Shown: positions 33,637 to 42,194, numbered from the stretch's first letter. The stretch is 64,000 nucleotides of DNA from Dongia mobilis (GCF_004363235.1 NZ_SNYW01000008.1:496001-560000), one strand, 5' to 3'. Made by a program: numbers and translations. The notes: generated by a model from the sequence alone, not told the origin.

Positions 33637-33840
33637 ATGAGTTTCCACCAGCACCATGGCAGCTATCGCACCGGCGCGGATGAGCGCGGCCGTAACGCCT
33701 ATGGCCGTCACGACCAGGGCGGCGAGCGCATCGATTTCGGCCATACGGCCCATCGCTGGCTGAACTGGGCGAAGACGCGGCCGACGGAAAGCTGGCTGTT
33801 CTTCGCAGCCGGGCTGGTGCTCGGCGGCATCGTCATGTGA
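33637..33840 (+). CDS. First gene of the psp operon, small membrane protein of unknown function (67 aa)
   Basis: A strong GGAGGAG precedes ATG33637. The hydrophilic, His/Arg/Gly-rich N-terminal part (MSFHQHHGSYRTGADERGRN) leads to one C-terminal membrane helix (SWLFFAAGLVLGGIVM). It follows the sigma-54 promoter and is 32 nt before pspA, so it is a phage-shock-induced protein. I do not recognise the family; its place suggests a membrane adaptor of the Psp response, different from PspB, PspC and PspD. Confidence 0.8.
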   Translation: MSFHQHHGSYRTGADERGRNAYGRHDQGGERIDFGHTAHRWLNWAKTRPTESWLFFAAGLVLGGIVM

Positions 33841-33872
33841 TCGCAGCAAGTTCAAGTTACGGAGAAGACGAC

Positions 33873-34538
33873 ATGGGTATCTTTTCGCGCCTCGGCGACA
33901 TCATCAATTCCAACCTCAACGCCATGCTGGACCGGGCCGAAGAGCCGGAAAAAATCGTCCGCCTGATCATCCAGGAAATGGAAGACACGTTGGTCGAGGT
34001 GCGCAGCGCCGCCGCCCGCGCCATTGCCGAGAAGAAGGAGCTTGGCCGCCGCATCGAGCAGATGGAAGCGGCCGAGGCCGATTGGCAGCGCAAGGCGGAA
34101 CTCGCCATCGAAAAGGGCCGCGAGGATCTGGCCAAGGGCGCCCTTCTGGCCAAGGCCGAGGCGGCGCAGACCATCGCGCTCATGCGCAAGGAAATGGCGC
34201 TGGTCGATGAGAGCCTCGCCAAGACCAACGAGGACCTGACGCGGCTCGATGCCAAGCTGGCCGAGGCCAAGGCCAAGCAGAAGAGCTTCGATCTGCGCCA
34301 CAGCGCGGCGCGCGACCAGTATCGCATCCGCACCCAGCTGCATGACGGCCGCATCGAGGATGCCATGGCGCGCTACGAGAAGGTGGAGCGCAAGCTCGAC
34401 CGGCTGGAGGGCGAGGTCGAGGCCTTCGAACTCGGCCGGCGCAAGAGCCTGGCCGAGGAATTCGCCGAACTCGAGGCGGAATCGGCGATCAATGCCGAAC
34501 TTGAGGCCCTTAAGGCGAAGATGGGTCGCAAGGGCTGA
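33873..34538 (+). CDS. pspA: Phage shock protein A
   Basis: A 221-aa PspA/IM30/ESCRT-III-like protein. The amphipathic membrane-sensing helix MGIFSRLGDIINSNLNAML is at the N-terminus, followed by IVRLIIQEMEDTLVEVRSAAA and long coiled coils to residue ~200. PspA binds stressed inner membrane to stop proton leakage and inhibits PspF in the absence of stress. ATG33873 is the family start; the frame extends upstream without a site. It lies between the 67-aa gene and pspB. Confidence 0.95.
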   Translation: MGIFSRLGDIINSNLNAMLDRAEEPEKIVRLIIQEMEDTLVEVRSAAARAIAEKKELGRRIEQMEAAEADWQRKAELAIEKGREDLAKGALLAKAEAAQTIALMRKEMALVDESLAKTNEDLTRLDAKLAEAKAKQKSFDLRHSAARDQYRIRTQLHDGRIEDAMARYEKVERKLDRLEGEVEAFELGRRKSLAEEFAELEAESAINAELEALKAKMGRKG

Positions 34539-34609
34539 GATGATAGACTGGCCCCAGCCCGCGGCCGCCGGCCGCCACGCTCCCACCAGCAAGCGGGGAT
34601 CATGAACGG

Positions 34610-34834
34610 ATGGAATTCGTGTTTGTCATAGGCATCCTCTTCGTCAGCATCGTCCTGCCGCTCTGGCTGCTGCTGCACTACATCACCAAATGGCGCGGTG
34701 CCCGCGGCCTCACGGCCGAGGACGAGCGCATGCTGGCCGATCTGTGGCAGAGCGCCAAGCGCATGGAAGAGCGCGTGCAGACCCTGGAAGCGATCCTCGA
34801 TGCGGAAAGCCCGCATTGGCGCAGCAAGGTATGA
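34610..34834 (+). CDS. pspB: Envelope stress response membrane protein PspB
   Basis: A 74-aa protein with one N-terminal membrane helix (FVIGILFVSIVLPLWLLLHYI) and a cytoplasmic helix with the PspB pattern EDERMLADLWQSAKRMEERVQTLEAILD. PspB partners PspC to pull PspA away from PspF upon membrane stress. It is 3 nt upstream of pspC and 71 nt after pspA. Confidence 0.92.
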   Translation: MEFVFVIGILFVSIVLPLWLLLHYITKWRGARGLTAEDERMLADLWQSAKRMEERVQTLEAILDAESPHWRSKV

Positions 34835-34837
34835 ACC

Positions 34838-35233
34838 ATGAGCTTTGAAACCTCGCCCAACCCGCATCACCTCTATCGCGACCCGGATAACGGCGTGATC
34901 CTCGGCGTCTGCGCGGGCTTCGCCGATTACTTCGGCTGGGAGCGGCGCACCCTGCGCATTGCCGTCGCCATCTCGGCGATCTTCTTCCTGCCGCAGGTGC
35001 TGGTGGTGTACGTACTGGCCGCCATCTTCATGAAGCGCAAGCCTTCGCCGGTCTACGGCACGGGCGAGGAGGCGGTGTTCTGGCGCGCCGTCTCGATGCG
35101 GCCGGCGGATACCTTCTCCAGCCTGCGCTATCGCTTCCGAACGCTCGAGGATCGGCTGGTACGGCTGGAGAAGCACGTCACCTCGAAGGAGTACAAGCTG
35201 AACCGCGATTTCCGCGATCTCGAAGGGCGCTGA
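34838..35233 (+). CDS. pspC: Envelope stress response membrane protein PspC
   Basis: A 131-aa PspC-domain protein. The domain is seen in HHLYRDPDNGVILGVCAGFA, DYFGWERRTLRIAVAISAI, and one membrane segment (IFFLPQVLVVYVLAAIFM). The C-terminal part (SSLRYRFRTLEDRLVRLEKH) is a soluble helix that would meet PspA/PspB. It closes the psp operon, followed by a terminator. Confidence 0.93.
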   Translation: MSFETSPNPHHLYRDPDNGVILGVCAGFADYFGWERRTLRIAVAISAIFFLPQVLVVYVLAAIFMKRKPSPVYGTGEEAVFWRAVSMRPADTFSSLRYRFRTLEDRLVRLEKHVTSKEYKLNRDFRDLEGR

Positions 35234-35257
35234 CCCCGGCGCCGGTTGCCCCGCCTT

Positions 35258-35294
35258 GCCCTCTCCCGATCAATGGGGGAGGGCTTTTTCTTTT
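35258..35294 (+). terminator. Rho-independent terminator of the psp operon
   Basis: A 10-bp stem with one G-U type pair (GCCCTCTCCC with GGGGGAGGGC, 7-nt loop) is followed by TTTTTCTTTT. It begins 25 nt after the pspC stop codon. Confidence 0.85.
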
Positions 35295-35305
35295 CTGGGC
35301 TCGAT

Positions 35306-36307
35306 CTAACGGGTACCGAGCGGCGTCGCCAGATGGGCGAGGCAATCGCCGCGCTCGGCCTGGCCGGGATGGCGGCGGCAGACCAGGATGCCGCCGGTGG
35401 CGAAGTGATGTGGCAGCGGCGGGCGCAGCGGCTCGTCGGGGTCGTGCAGCAGGCCGCAGAGCTGGCTAGGTGTCACGTACTCACCCAGTTCGGCCAGCGG
35501 TTCGAACAGGCCGTTGCCCGCCGCATAGACATAGTGATCGCGGCCCTTGACCTCGCATTCGGTGGCCGGTGCCGGTTCCGGTTCGTCGCGCGGCGCGATG
35601 ATGCCGAGATGCGCCATCAGCCGTTTTAGTCCCCGTTCGATCATCGCAATGCCGGCCCGCGAGACGGTACCGCCGCCGCCAAACTCGCCGCCCAGCGAGA
35701 TGACCTTCTGCCGGTTCGCTTCCGCGGTGGACAGCCTGGGATCGGGGCTGTGGCCCCAGATCTGGATATGCGGTGCGCCAAAGGCGCGCGCCGCCGCCAG
35801 CGCCTTGGCATCCAGTTCGTCATCGCCGCTGCGCCTGACCGAGACGAAGGGCAGGTAGTCGAGCGAGGAACCACCGGCATGGAGATCCTGATAGGCGTCA
35901 GCCAGCGGAAAGAGGACCGAGCTGACATAATGCGCGATCGCCTCGGTGGGCGAGCCCAGCGGATTGCCGGGAAAGGCGCGGTTGAGATTGATCCCGTCCA
36001 CCGGCGAGACGCGCAATCCTGCCCGCGCCGCCGGCGCGTTCAGCATGGGGATGACGATGAGGCGGCCGTTGAGCGCGGCCGGATCGATCTCGCGCAGCAG
36101 CCGGGTGAGCGCGATCTGCCCTTCATATTCGTCGCCATGGGTACCGGCGGTCAGCAGCAGCGTCGGCCCCTTGCCGCCGGCCACGATGCCCATGGGAATG
36201 GTGATGTTGCCATAGGCGGAGCGATGTACCGAATGCGGCAGATGGAGGTGCCCCACCTGCTTGCCGGCGCGGTCGAAATCGAGCTGGGTCCAGATCTGCG
36301 ATGACAT
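35306..36307 (-). CDS. Succinylglutamate desuccinylase/aspartoacylase family zinc hydrolase
   Basis: A 333-aa member of the AstE/AspA family of carboxypeptidase-like enzymes. Zinc ligands are in TAGTHGDEYEGQ (HxxE) and QDLHAGGSSLDY (His), with LNRAFPGN between, and the ECEVKG Glu region near the C-terminus. Family members remove N-acyl groups from amino acids or ectoine precursors (DoeB). MSSQIW (36307) is taken as start; ATG36331 in frame would add eight residues and neither has a clear ribosome-binding site. It lies downstream of a LysR gene on the same strand. Confidence 0.88.
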   Translation of the reverse strand: MSSQIWTQLDFDRAGKQVGHLHLPHSVHRSAYGNITIPMGIVAGGKGPTLLLTAGTHGDEYEGQIALTRLLREIDPAALNGRLIVIPMLNAPAARAGLRVSPVDGINLNRAFPGNPLGSPTEAIAHYVSSVLFPLADAYQDLHAGGSSLDYLPFVSVRRSGDDELDAKALAAARAFGAPHIQIWGHSPDPRLSTAEANRQKVISLGGEFGGGGTVSRAGIAMIERGLKRLMAHLGIIAPRDEPEPAPATECEVKGRDHYVYAAGNGLFEPLAELGEYVTPSQLCGLLHDPDEPLRPPLPHHFATGGILVCRRHPGQAERGDCLAHLATPLGTR

Positions 36308-36362
36308 GGGTCGGACGGTAGCGGGCGTCATCGTTGCGGCACAGAGACGGTTGAGCCTGATC

Positions 36363-37322
36363 TCATTCCGCGCCGGAATGAGCGCCGGCCTTGCCTCTCC
36401 TTGCCGGCTTCCTGCCCGCTGGCGCCGCGCGTTCCAGCGCGGCTTCGGCCAGCAGCCATTCGCGGAAGGCGACGACATTGGGCAGGCAGCGCTTCCGCTC
36501 GGCATAGACCAGGTAGTAGGATTCGACGCTCTCCATGGCGGGTTCGAACGGTACCACCAGGCTGCCGTCGGCAAGCTCCCGCGAGATCATGAAGCGCGGC
36601 ACCATGGCAATGCCGACACCGGCAACCGCCGCCTGGATGATCATTTCGAACTGCTCGAAGCGCAGGCCATGGAAGGCATTGACGTTGGGCGCCCCGGCTG
36701 CTGCCAGCCAGTCCTGCCAGGCGCGCGGCCGCGCGCGGTGGTGCAGCAGGTTGACCCGGGCCAGATCGCGCGGGCTCTTCAGGGCGCCCTTGGGCGCCAG
36801 CAAGGCAGGCGACACCGCCGGCACCACCACCTCGCCCATCAGCCAGTCGCAGATGCCGCCCGGCCATGGCTCGGCGCCGAAATAGATGGCAACGTCCAGA
36901 TTCTCCTCGACCAGGTCGAAGGGCCAGGCCCGCGCCGTGACATTGAGCGAGATGCGCGGATGACGCTCGGCGAAATCGCCGAGGCGCGGCGTCAGCCAGC
37001 GCGAGCCGAAGGTCGGCAGGGTGGCGATGTTGAGGACGCCGCCGCCGCTCTGGAAGGCCAGCGCCTCCATCGTGGCCGCTTCCATGATCTCCAGCGCCGC
37101 GCGCACGGATTTGAGATAGGCCTCGCCGGCCTCGGTCAGATTGATGCGCTGGCGCACCCGCTCGAAGAGCTGCAGTCCCAGAAAATCCTCGAGCCCGCGC
37201 ACCTGCTTGGAGACGGCCGATTGCGTCAGATTGAGTTCCTCGGCGGCGCGCGTGAAGCTGCCGTGCCGGGCCGAGGCCTCGAACACGGTGAGTGCCGGCA
37301 ATGACGGCAGGACGCGGCGCAC
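36363..37322 (-). CDS. LysR family transcriptional regulator (GcvA-like)
   Basis: 319 aa. The winged HTH is at the N-terminus: LPALTVFEASARHGSFTRAA, EELNLTQSAVSKQVRGLED. The rest is a periplasmic-binding-like effector domain (NLDVAIYFGAEPWPGG, GVGIAMVPRFMISREL), similar to GcvA. A Lys/Arg/Ala-rich tail (ERAAPAGRKPARRG) extends the C-terminus. The start is GTG37322. Its neighbours are a desuccinylase-like hydrolase (same strand) and a divergent SDR, either of which could be the target. Confidence 0.93.
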   Translation of the reverse strand: MRRVLPSLPALTVFEASARHGSFTRAAEELNLTQSAVSKQVRGLEDFLGLQLFERVRQRINLTEAGEAYLKSVRAALEIMEAATMEALAFQSGGGVLNIATLPTFGSRWLTPRLGDFAERHPRISLNVTARAWPFDLVEENLDVAIYFGAEPWPGGICDWLMGEVVVPAVSPALLAPKGALKSPRDLARVNLLHHRARPRAWQDWLAAAGAPNVNAFHGLRFEQFEMIIQAAVAGVGIAMVPRFMISRELADGSLVVPFEPAMESVESYYLVYAERKRCLPNVVAFREWLLAEAALERAAPAGRKPARRGKAGAHSGAE

Positions 37323-37570
37323 GATCCCCTCCGATTTTCGGTTTCAACCATCAGCAGCCATAGCACACCGGCACCAGCCCGCTCACCGACATTCCGCCAA
37401 ATCCAACCCCTCGTGCCCGTGCCGGCGCAATTTTGTTGATGACCTTGCCCAATTTTGGAACATTCGCACGCGCAATTGGGGCCCCATCCTGCGCGCCGCG
37501 CTGGCGGCCGCCAATACCAGTACGAATGCGCGGGCGCCGATATGGACCTGCCGGAGGAGTTGAGGACCTG

Positions 37571-38410
37571 ATGTTCAGAAGCGATCTCCTGGCCGGCAAG
37601 CGCATCCTGATCACCGGCGGCGGCACCGGGATCGGACTTTCCATCGGCCGGCGCTATCTCGCGCTCGGGGCGGAGCTTGTCATCTGCGGCCGGCGCGAGC
37701 AGGTGCTGGCCGCGGCTGCGGAGAGCCTGATGGCGGAAACCGGCGGCAAGGTCGCCTACAGAACCTGTGATGTCCGCGATGCGGCCCAGGTCGACGCGCT
37801 GCTCGACTGGGCCTGGGGCGAGAAACCCCTGGATGCGCTGCTCAACAACGCCGCCGGCAATTTCATTGCCCAGAGCGAGAATTTGAGCCCGCGCGCGGTC
37901 GATGCGGTGCTCGGCATCGTGCTGCACGGCGCGGCCTATATGACGCTTGGCTGCGGCCGGCGCTGGCTGGCCGAAGGGCGCAAGGCCAATGTGATCTCGA
38001 TCATCACCACCTATGCCTGGACCGGCTCGGCCTATGTCGTGCCCTCGGCCATGGCCAAGGCGGGTGTCATGGCCATGACCCGTTCGCTGGCAGTGGAATG
38101 GGGCGGGCGCGGCATCCGCGTGAACGCCATCGCCCCCGGCCCGTTCCCGACGGCTGGCGCCTGGGAACGCCTGGTGCCGAAGCCGGAAATGGCAGCCGCC
38201 TTCGAGGCGAAGAACCCGCTGCAGCGCGCCGGCCGGCATGAGGAACTCGCCGACCTCGCCAGCTTCCTGATGGCGGACGAGACCGCCTATATCAATGGCG
38301 AGGTCGTCACCATCGATGGCGGCGAGTGGCTGCAGGGCGCCGGCCAGTTCAATTTCATCGGCGCCATGATGTCCGAGGCCGACTGGCAGGCCTTGAAGCC
38401 CAAGAAATAG
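37571..38410 (+). CDS. SDR family oxidoreductase, 2,4-dienoyl-CoA reductase (DECR)-like
   Basis: A 279-aa short-chain dehydrogenase with nucleotide motif ITGGGTGIGLSIGRR and NNAAGNFIAQSENLSP. The usual YxxxK is missing: the catalytic segment is PSAMAKAGVMAMTRSLAVEW, with Lys but Ser-Ala in place of Tyr, followed by GIRVNAIAPGPFPTAG. Loss of Tyr and the AVEWG...RVNxxAPGP run are characteristic of peroxisomal/bacterial 2,4-dienoyl-CoA reductases, which use NADPH in unsaturated fatty acid oxidation. ATG37571 has GAGGA just upstream. It precedes the amidohydrolase by 15 nt, so they may form one unit. Confidence 0.88.
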   Translation: MFRSDLLAGKRILITGGGTGIGLSIGRRYLALGAELVICGRREQVLAAAAESLMAETGGKVAYRTCDVRDAAQVDALLDWAWGEKPLDALLNNAAGNFIAQSENLSPRAVDAVLGIVLHGAAYMTLGCGRRWLAEGRKANVISIITTYAWTGSAYVVPSAMAKAGVMAMTRSLAVEWGGRGIRVNAIAPGPFPTAGAWERLVPKPEMAAAFEAKNPLQRAGRHEELADLASFLMADETAYINGEVVTIDGGEWLQGAGQFNFIGAMMSEADWQALKPKK

Positions 38411-38425
38411 TTGGAGAGCGCAAGC

Positions 38426-39658
38426 ATGGCCGAGATCGTCTATCGCAACCTGCGCCGGATCGAGGGCGACCTGGTCGACATCCATTGCGCCGATGGCCGC
38501 ATCCGCGAAATCGCACCGGCCGGATCGCCGGCCGCGGCAAATGTCGCGGTGGTCGAGGCCGGCGACCAGTTGCTGTTGCCGGCGCTGGTCGAAAGCCATG
38601 TGCATCTGGACAAGACGCTGTGGGGCGAGCCCTACCGGCCGAATACCGCCGGTCCCAGCCTGAAGGACTACATCGCCAACGAGCGGCGGATCCTGCGCGA
38701 GGTGGCCACGCCGGTCGCGACAAGGGCGGGGGCACTGCTGGAACACTGCATCGCCCGGGGCAGCCTCTATTTCCGCTCGCATATCGATGTGGACCCCGAT
38801 ATTGGCCTCACCCATGTCGAGGCGATGCTGGACCTGCGGCAGCGCTATCGCGACCTTGTGGAGATGCAGTTCGTCGCCTTTCCGCAGACCGGGTTGCTGA
38901 CCCAGCCGGGCACGCTTGACTTGATGGATCGCGCCCTCGGCCTCGGTGTGGAGCAGGTCGGCGGGATCGACCCGGCCGGGATCGACAACGACCCAATCGG
39001 CCATCTCACCGCCATCTTCGATCTCGCCGGCAGGCATGGGGCGGGGCTCGACGTCCATCTCCACGACCGCGGCGAACTCGGCCTCTGGCAGATCGAGCGC
39101 ATCGCCGATTTCACCGCGGCGCGCGGCCTTGCCGGAAAGGTAGTGATCAGCCACGCCTATTGCCTCGGCATGTTCCCCGAAAGCCGCATCGAGAAACTGG
39201 GCCGTCGCCTCGCCGATCTCGGCATCTCGCTGATGACCACGGCGCCGGCCGATACCAGCCTGCCGCCGGTGGAGTTCCTGCGCGGTCTCGGGGTCAATAT
39301 CTGCTGCGGCTCCGACGGCATCCGCGATGCCTGGTCGCCCTTCGGCAATGGCGACATGCTGGAGCGGGCCTTCCTGCTGGCCTTCCGCTTCGACTGGGCC
39401 AAGGAGGCCGAACTGCTGGCGGCACTCGACTGCGCCACCCATGCCGGCGCCCGCGCCCTTGGCCTGAACCAATACGGCATTGCCCCCGGGAACCCCGCCG
39501 ATTTTGTCTATCTCCCGGTGGCCACCCTGGGGGACGCGCTGGGGCAGCGGCCGGCGGCGCGGCAGGTCGTCCGCCGGGGCCGCCTGGTGGCGTCTGGTGG
39601 CCGGATGCTGCAGCCCCTTCTGGCAGCCGAAGGTTCCGGCAATGCAGCGCCCCGGTGA
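38426..39658 (+). CDS. Amidohydrolase, cytosine deaminase-like
   Basis: 410 aa, metal-dependent amidohydrolase with a CodA-type barrel. Metal ligands are in LVESHVHLDKTLWGEPY, GLDVHLHDRGE, VISHAYCLGM and CCGSDGIRDAWSPFGNGDM. The ESHVHLDK and SDxxRDxWxPxGxGDML motifs match the cytosine/isoguanine deaminase subfamily. The substrate is probably an N-heterocycle, but this cannot be fixed. ATG38426 is preferred over an in-frame codon at 38411 because GGAGAG lies 8 nt upstream. Confidence 0.9.
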   Translation: MAEIVYRNLRRIEGDLVDIHCADGRIREIAPAGSPAAANVAVVEAGDQLLLPALVESHVHLDKTLWGEPYRPNTAGPSLKDYIANERRILREVATPVATRAGALLEHCIARGSLYFRSHIDVDPDIGLTHVEAMLDLRQRYRDLVEMQFVAFPQTGLLTQPGTLDLMDRALGLGVEQVGGIDPAGIDNDPIGHLTAIFDLAGRHGAGLDVHLHDRGELGLWQIERIADFTAARGLAGKVVISHAYCLGMFPESRIEKLGRRLADLGISLMTTAPADTSLPPVEFLRGLGVNICCGSDGIRDAWSPFGNGDMLERAFLLAFRFDWAKEAELLAALDCATHAGARALGLNQYGIAPGNPADFVYLPVATLGDALGQRPAARQVVRRGRLVASGGRMLQPLLAAEGSGNAAPR

Positions 39659-39719
39659 TGGACGGGCGCGGACGGGCGTTGTAGATACGCGTCCCTCGGG
39701 ACAACAGAGGAGCGGCAGC

Positions 39720-40112
39720 ATGGACCGTTTCACCGGCGGTTGCCTCTGCGGTAATGTCCGCTTCGTGGCCTCGGGGCGCCCCTACCGGGTCGGCCTCTGC
39801 CATTGCCTCGATTGCCGCAAGCATCACGGCGCCCTGTTCCACGCTTCGGCGATTTTTCCCGCGGAGGCGGTGACGGTCGAGGGCGAGACTCGTGACTATG
39901 CCGGGCGCCATTTCTGTCCCCGCTGCGGCTCCTCCGTCTTTTCGCGGAGCGGCGACGAGATCGAGGTCAATCTGGGTGCGCTCGATGCCACCGACCAGCT
40001 GCGCCCGACCTATGAACTCTGGACCATCCGGCGGGAATCCTGGCTGCCGCCCTTCCCGCTGGCGCGGCGATACCCGCGCGACCGAGACGCTACGGGCCGC
40101 ACGGAAGAGTAG
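39720..40112 (+). CDS. GFA family zinc protein (glutathione-dependent formaldehyde-activating type)
   Basis: A 130-aa Mss4-like zinc protein. Cysteines are arranged GGCLCGNVRF, CHCLDCRKHHGA and HFCPRCGSSVFS, as in Gfa and CENP-V proteins. Gfa was proposed to speed the reaction of glutathione with formaldehyde, but most paralogues have no known substrate. ATG39720 follows GAGGAGCGGC and is 61 nt after the amidohydrolase stop. A second, different GFA gene is at 54872. Confidence 0.9.
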   Translation: MDRFTGGCLCGNVRFVASGRPYRVGLCHCLDCRKHHGALFHASAIFPAEAVTVEGETRDYAGRHFCPRCGSSVFSRSGDEIEVNLGALDATDQLRPTYELWTIRRESWLPPFPLARRYPRDRDATGRTEE

Positions 40113-40222
40113 GTCTTCGGAAACCGGCTGGGGATATGCTGGAGACAGGCGGTGACACTGCGGCAAAATTGCTGCATGACCGGCATCAAGTCATTGTAAT
40201 GTAACATATTTGATCTATATTA

Positions 40223-40298
40223 TTGCGGTGCAGCAAAAAAGCACTTGAAGTCGCCGGGAATGTGCCGCATATAAGGCTCAGATTGTGCGGTGCACAAT
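40223..40298. promoter_or_regulatory. Repeated TGCGGTGCA sites upstream of the phasin gene
   Basis: The 9-mer TGCGGTGCA occurs at 40224-40232 and 40286-40294. The second lies in a perfect 7-bp inverted repeat ATTGTGC-GGT-GCACAAT (40282-40298); the first is flanked by TTGC and GCAA. PhaR, the usual repressor of phasin genes, binds TGC/GCA-rich inverted repeats in other alphaproteobacteria, so these are candidate PhaR sites ~110-185 nt before the phasin start. Confidence 0.5.
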
Positions 40299-40407
40299 GA
40301 CCGTATTCCGAAGGTCGCAGCCCGATATCGGCGTCCTGGACGCCCCAGCTGAGGACCGGAACGGCAGATTACAGCAACAGTAAATTCTGGAACCGAGGAG
40401 ACACCCC

Positions 40408-40914
40408 ATGGCGAAAGCCCAGACCACCCACGAGACCGAAACCGTCAGCTTCCCCGACTTCACCAAGGCCCCCGATTTCGCCAAGATGCAGGCCGAGTTC
40501 GGCAAGTGGTTCGGCGACTACGCCAAGGCCTTCAACGGCAAGACCGGCATGGTCGATTTCGACGCCATCTTCGCCGCCCAGCGCAAGAACTTCGAGACCC
40601 TGACCGCCGCCAACCAGGTCGCGTTCGAAGGTGTCAAGGCCGTGGCCCAGCGCCAGGCCGAGATCGCCCGCAAGGCGGTCGAGGAGTTCAGCAAGGTCGC
40701 CAAGGAATTCGCCGAGCCGGCGAGCGCCGAGGAGAAGCTGGTGAAGCAGGCCGAGATCGCCAAGGCCGGTTTCGAGCAGGTCGTTGCCAACATCCGCGAG
40801 ATCACCGACCTCGTGCAGAAGTCGAACACCGAAGTGGCCGGCCTCATCCAGGGCCGCGTTGCCGCCCAGCTCGATGAAGTGAAGGCCGCGATCACCAAGG
40901 TCGCGAAGAAGTAA
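40408..40914 (+). CDS. phaP: Phasin family protein
   Basis: A 168-aa, almost fully helical, Lys/Ala/Glu-rich protein with the phasin_2 pattern (DFAKMQAEFGKWFGDYAKAF, QRKNFETLTAANQVAFEGVK, GFEQVVANIREITDLVQ). Phasins coat polyhydroxyalkanoate granules and control their number and size. GAGGAG precedes ATG40408 by 7 nt. There is no PHA synthase gene in the window. A strong terminator follows at 40975. Confidence 0.92.
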   Translation: MAKAQTTHETETVSFPDFTKAPDFAKMQAEFGKWFGDYAKAFNGKTGMVDFDAIFAAQRKNFETLTAANQVAFEGVKAVAQRQAEIARKAVEEFSKVAKEFAEPASAEEKLVKQAEIAKAGFEQVVANIREITDLVQKSNTEVAGLIQGRVAAQLDEVKAAITKVAKK

Positions 40915-40974
40915 CCAGGTTCCCGTCTGAGTTTCGGCCGCGGTCCCCTCCTGCCGGCCGACCGGATCCTGACA

Positions 40975-41011
40975 ACCGCCCGGCATCGCCTGATGCCGGG
41001 CGGTCTTGTTT
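40975..41011 (+). terminator. Rho-independent terminator of the phasin gene
   Basis: A 13-bp perfect stem (ACCGCCCGGCATC and complement) with loop GCCT is followed by CTTGTTT. It is 60 nt downstream of the phasin stop. Confidence 0.85.
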
Positions 41012-41064
41012 CGGCCAGCATTGATATTGTTTCGGGCGGTTGCGGGCGGCCCGGCGCAACAAGA

Positions 41065-41094
41065 AAGGCCCGGGAAGTCGCCTTCCCGGGCCTT
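41065..41094 (-). terminator. Terminator of the ATP synthase F0 operon
   Basis: A 13-bp perfect stem (AAGGCCCGGGAAG and complement) with a 4-nt loop lies 23 nt past the stop of subunit b. On the minus strand it is followed by CTTGTTGC, a weak T-tract. Confidence 0.7.
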
Positions 41095-41117
41095 GTTCCT
41101 GTGGGTCGTGGCGCCGG

Positions 41118-41624
41118 TCAGTGCAGGCGCTTGTCGACATCCTTGATGGCGGCGTCGATGAGGGCGTTGCTGCGGGCATCGTCAAGCTGCCGGACGATCA
41201 GCGCCCTGGCGGCCAGGGCGGCGACATCGACCGCCTCGCGGCGCACCTCGGCGAGTGCTGCCGCCTCCGCCTGGGCGATCTTCTCGAGCGCCAGCTTCTC
41301 GCGCCGGGTGAAGGAGGCCTCCAGGGCGAGGGCGGCGTCGCGCATCTGGCGCTGGGCCACGGATTTCGCCGTCTCGACGATCTCGGCCGCCTCCTTCAAG
41401 GCGTCCTTCTGCTTGCGCTGATACTCGTTGAGCAGCGCCTGCGCCTCGTCCTTCAGCTTCTGCGCCTCGTCCAGATCCGCCTTGATCTTCATGGCGCGCT
41501 GGTCGAGCATGCCGGCGATCGCCTTCCACAGCTTCGGCCCGGCAAAGGCGAGGAAGACGAGACCGCCGACATTCACCCAGAAATGCGGGTCGGCGAACAT
41601 GCTGGCCTGATGTTCCACTTCCAT
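41118..41624 (-). CDS. atpF: ATP synthase F0 subunit b
   Basis: A 168-aa peripheral-stalk protein: one N-terminal membrane helix (DPHFWVNVGGLVFLAFAG) and a long charged helix (ALLNEYQRKQKDALKEAAEI). It pairs with b' to link F0 and F1. The start ATG41624 overlaps the b' stop by one base (TGATG); GTG41627 is in frame one codon earlier. It is the last gene of the operon. Confidence 0.94.
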   Translation of the reverse strand: MEVEHQASMFADPHFWVNVGGLVFLAFAGPKLWKAIAGMLDQRAMKIKADLDEAQKLKDEAQALLNEYQRKQKDALKEAAEIVETAKSVAQRQMRDAALALEASFTRREKLALEKIAQAEAAALAEVRREAVDVAALAARALIVRQLDDARSNALIDAAIKDVDKRLH

Positions 41625-42115
41625 CACGCACGCTCCTTCAGGGCCTGGTCGACGGCGGCACTGGCCGCGGCGGCATCGACGCCCGCACCGGTCAGCTTGC
41701 CGGCGATGCTGCCGGCGAGGTCGGCCGCGATCGCCTTCACCTGGGCCACGGCCTCGGCCTTGGTCGCCTTGATGCGGGCTTCCGCGTCCTGGGTCTGGGC
41801 GCCGAGGCGCTGGGCGAATTCTGCCTCGCGCTTGGCGGTGTCGGCAGCGATCTGGGCCTGGGCCTTGGCGATCTCGGCCTGGGCCGCGGCCTTGGCGTCG
41901 GCGATCGCCTTCTCATAGGCGGCCATCACGCCGGCGGCTTCAGCCTGGATCGCTTCGGCCTTGGCAAGATTGCCCTGGATGCGCTCGGCGCGGGCATCGA
42001 TGATCGCCGCCACCTTCGGCAGGGCGAATTTCGACATCAGCAGATAGAGCGCCACGAAGGTCAGGGCCAGCCAGACCAGCAGTTCGGAAAAGACGGATGG
42101 GTCGAATTGGGGCAT
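41624..42115 (-). CDS. atpF': ATP synthase F0 subunit b'
   Basis: A 163-aa second b-type subunit, as in photosynthetic and other alphaproteobacteria. The N-terminal membrane helix (ELLVWLALTFVALYLLMSKFALP) precedes a long Ala/Glu/Lys helix (IDARAERIQGNLAKAEAIQA). The phrase PKVAAIIDARAERI is typical of b'. It lies between subunit c and subunit b genes, 1-nt overlap with b. Confidence 0.94.
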   Translation of the reverse strand: MPQFDPSVFSELLVWLALTFVALYLLMSKFALPKVAAIIDARAERIQGNLAKAEAIQAEAAGVMAAYEKAIADAKAAAQAEIAKAQAQIAADTAKREAEFAQRLGAQTQDAEARIKATKAEAVAQVKAIAADLAGSIAGKLTGAGVDAAAASAAVDQALKERA

Positions 42116-42194
42116 GAGCCCGTCTCCCGGATGGTCGATCGGCCGGCGCCGAACGTGGCACCGGCCGCAATCACGGAATCAGCTGTTCAGGGTG

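Noticed and set aside
37226-39733. 835-codon open frame on the minus strand
   Set aside because: Antisense to the SDR and amidohydrolase genes, which have intact family motifs and ribosome-binding sites.
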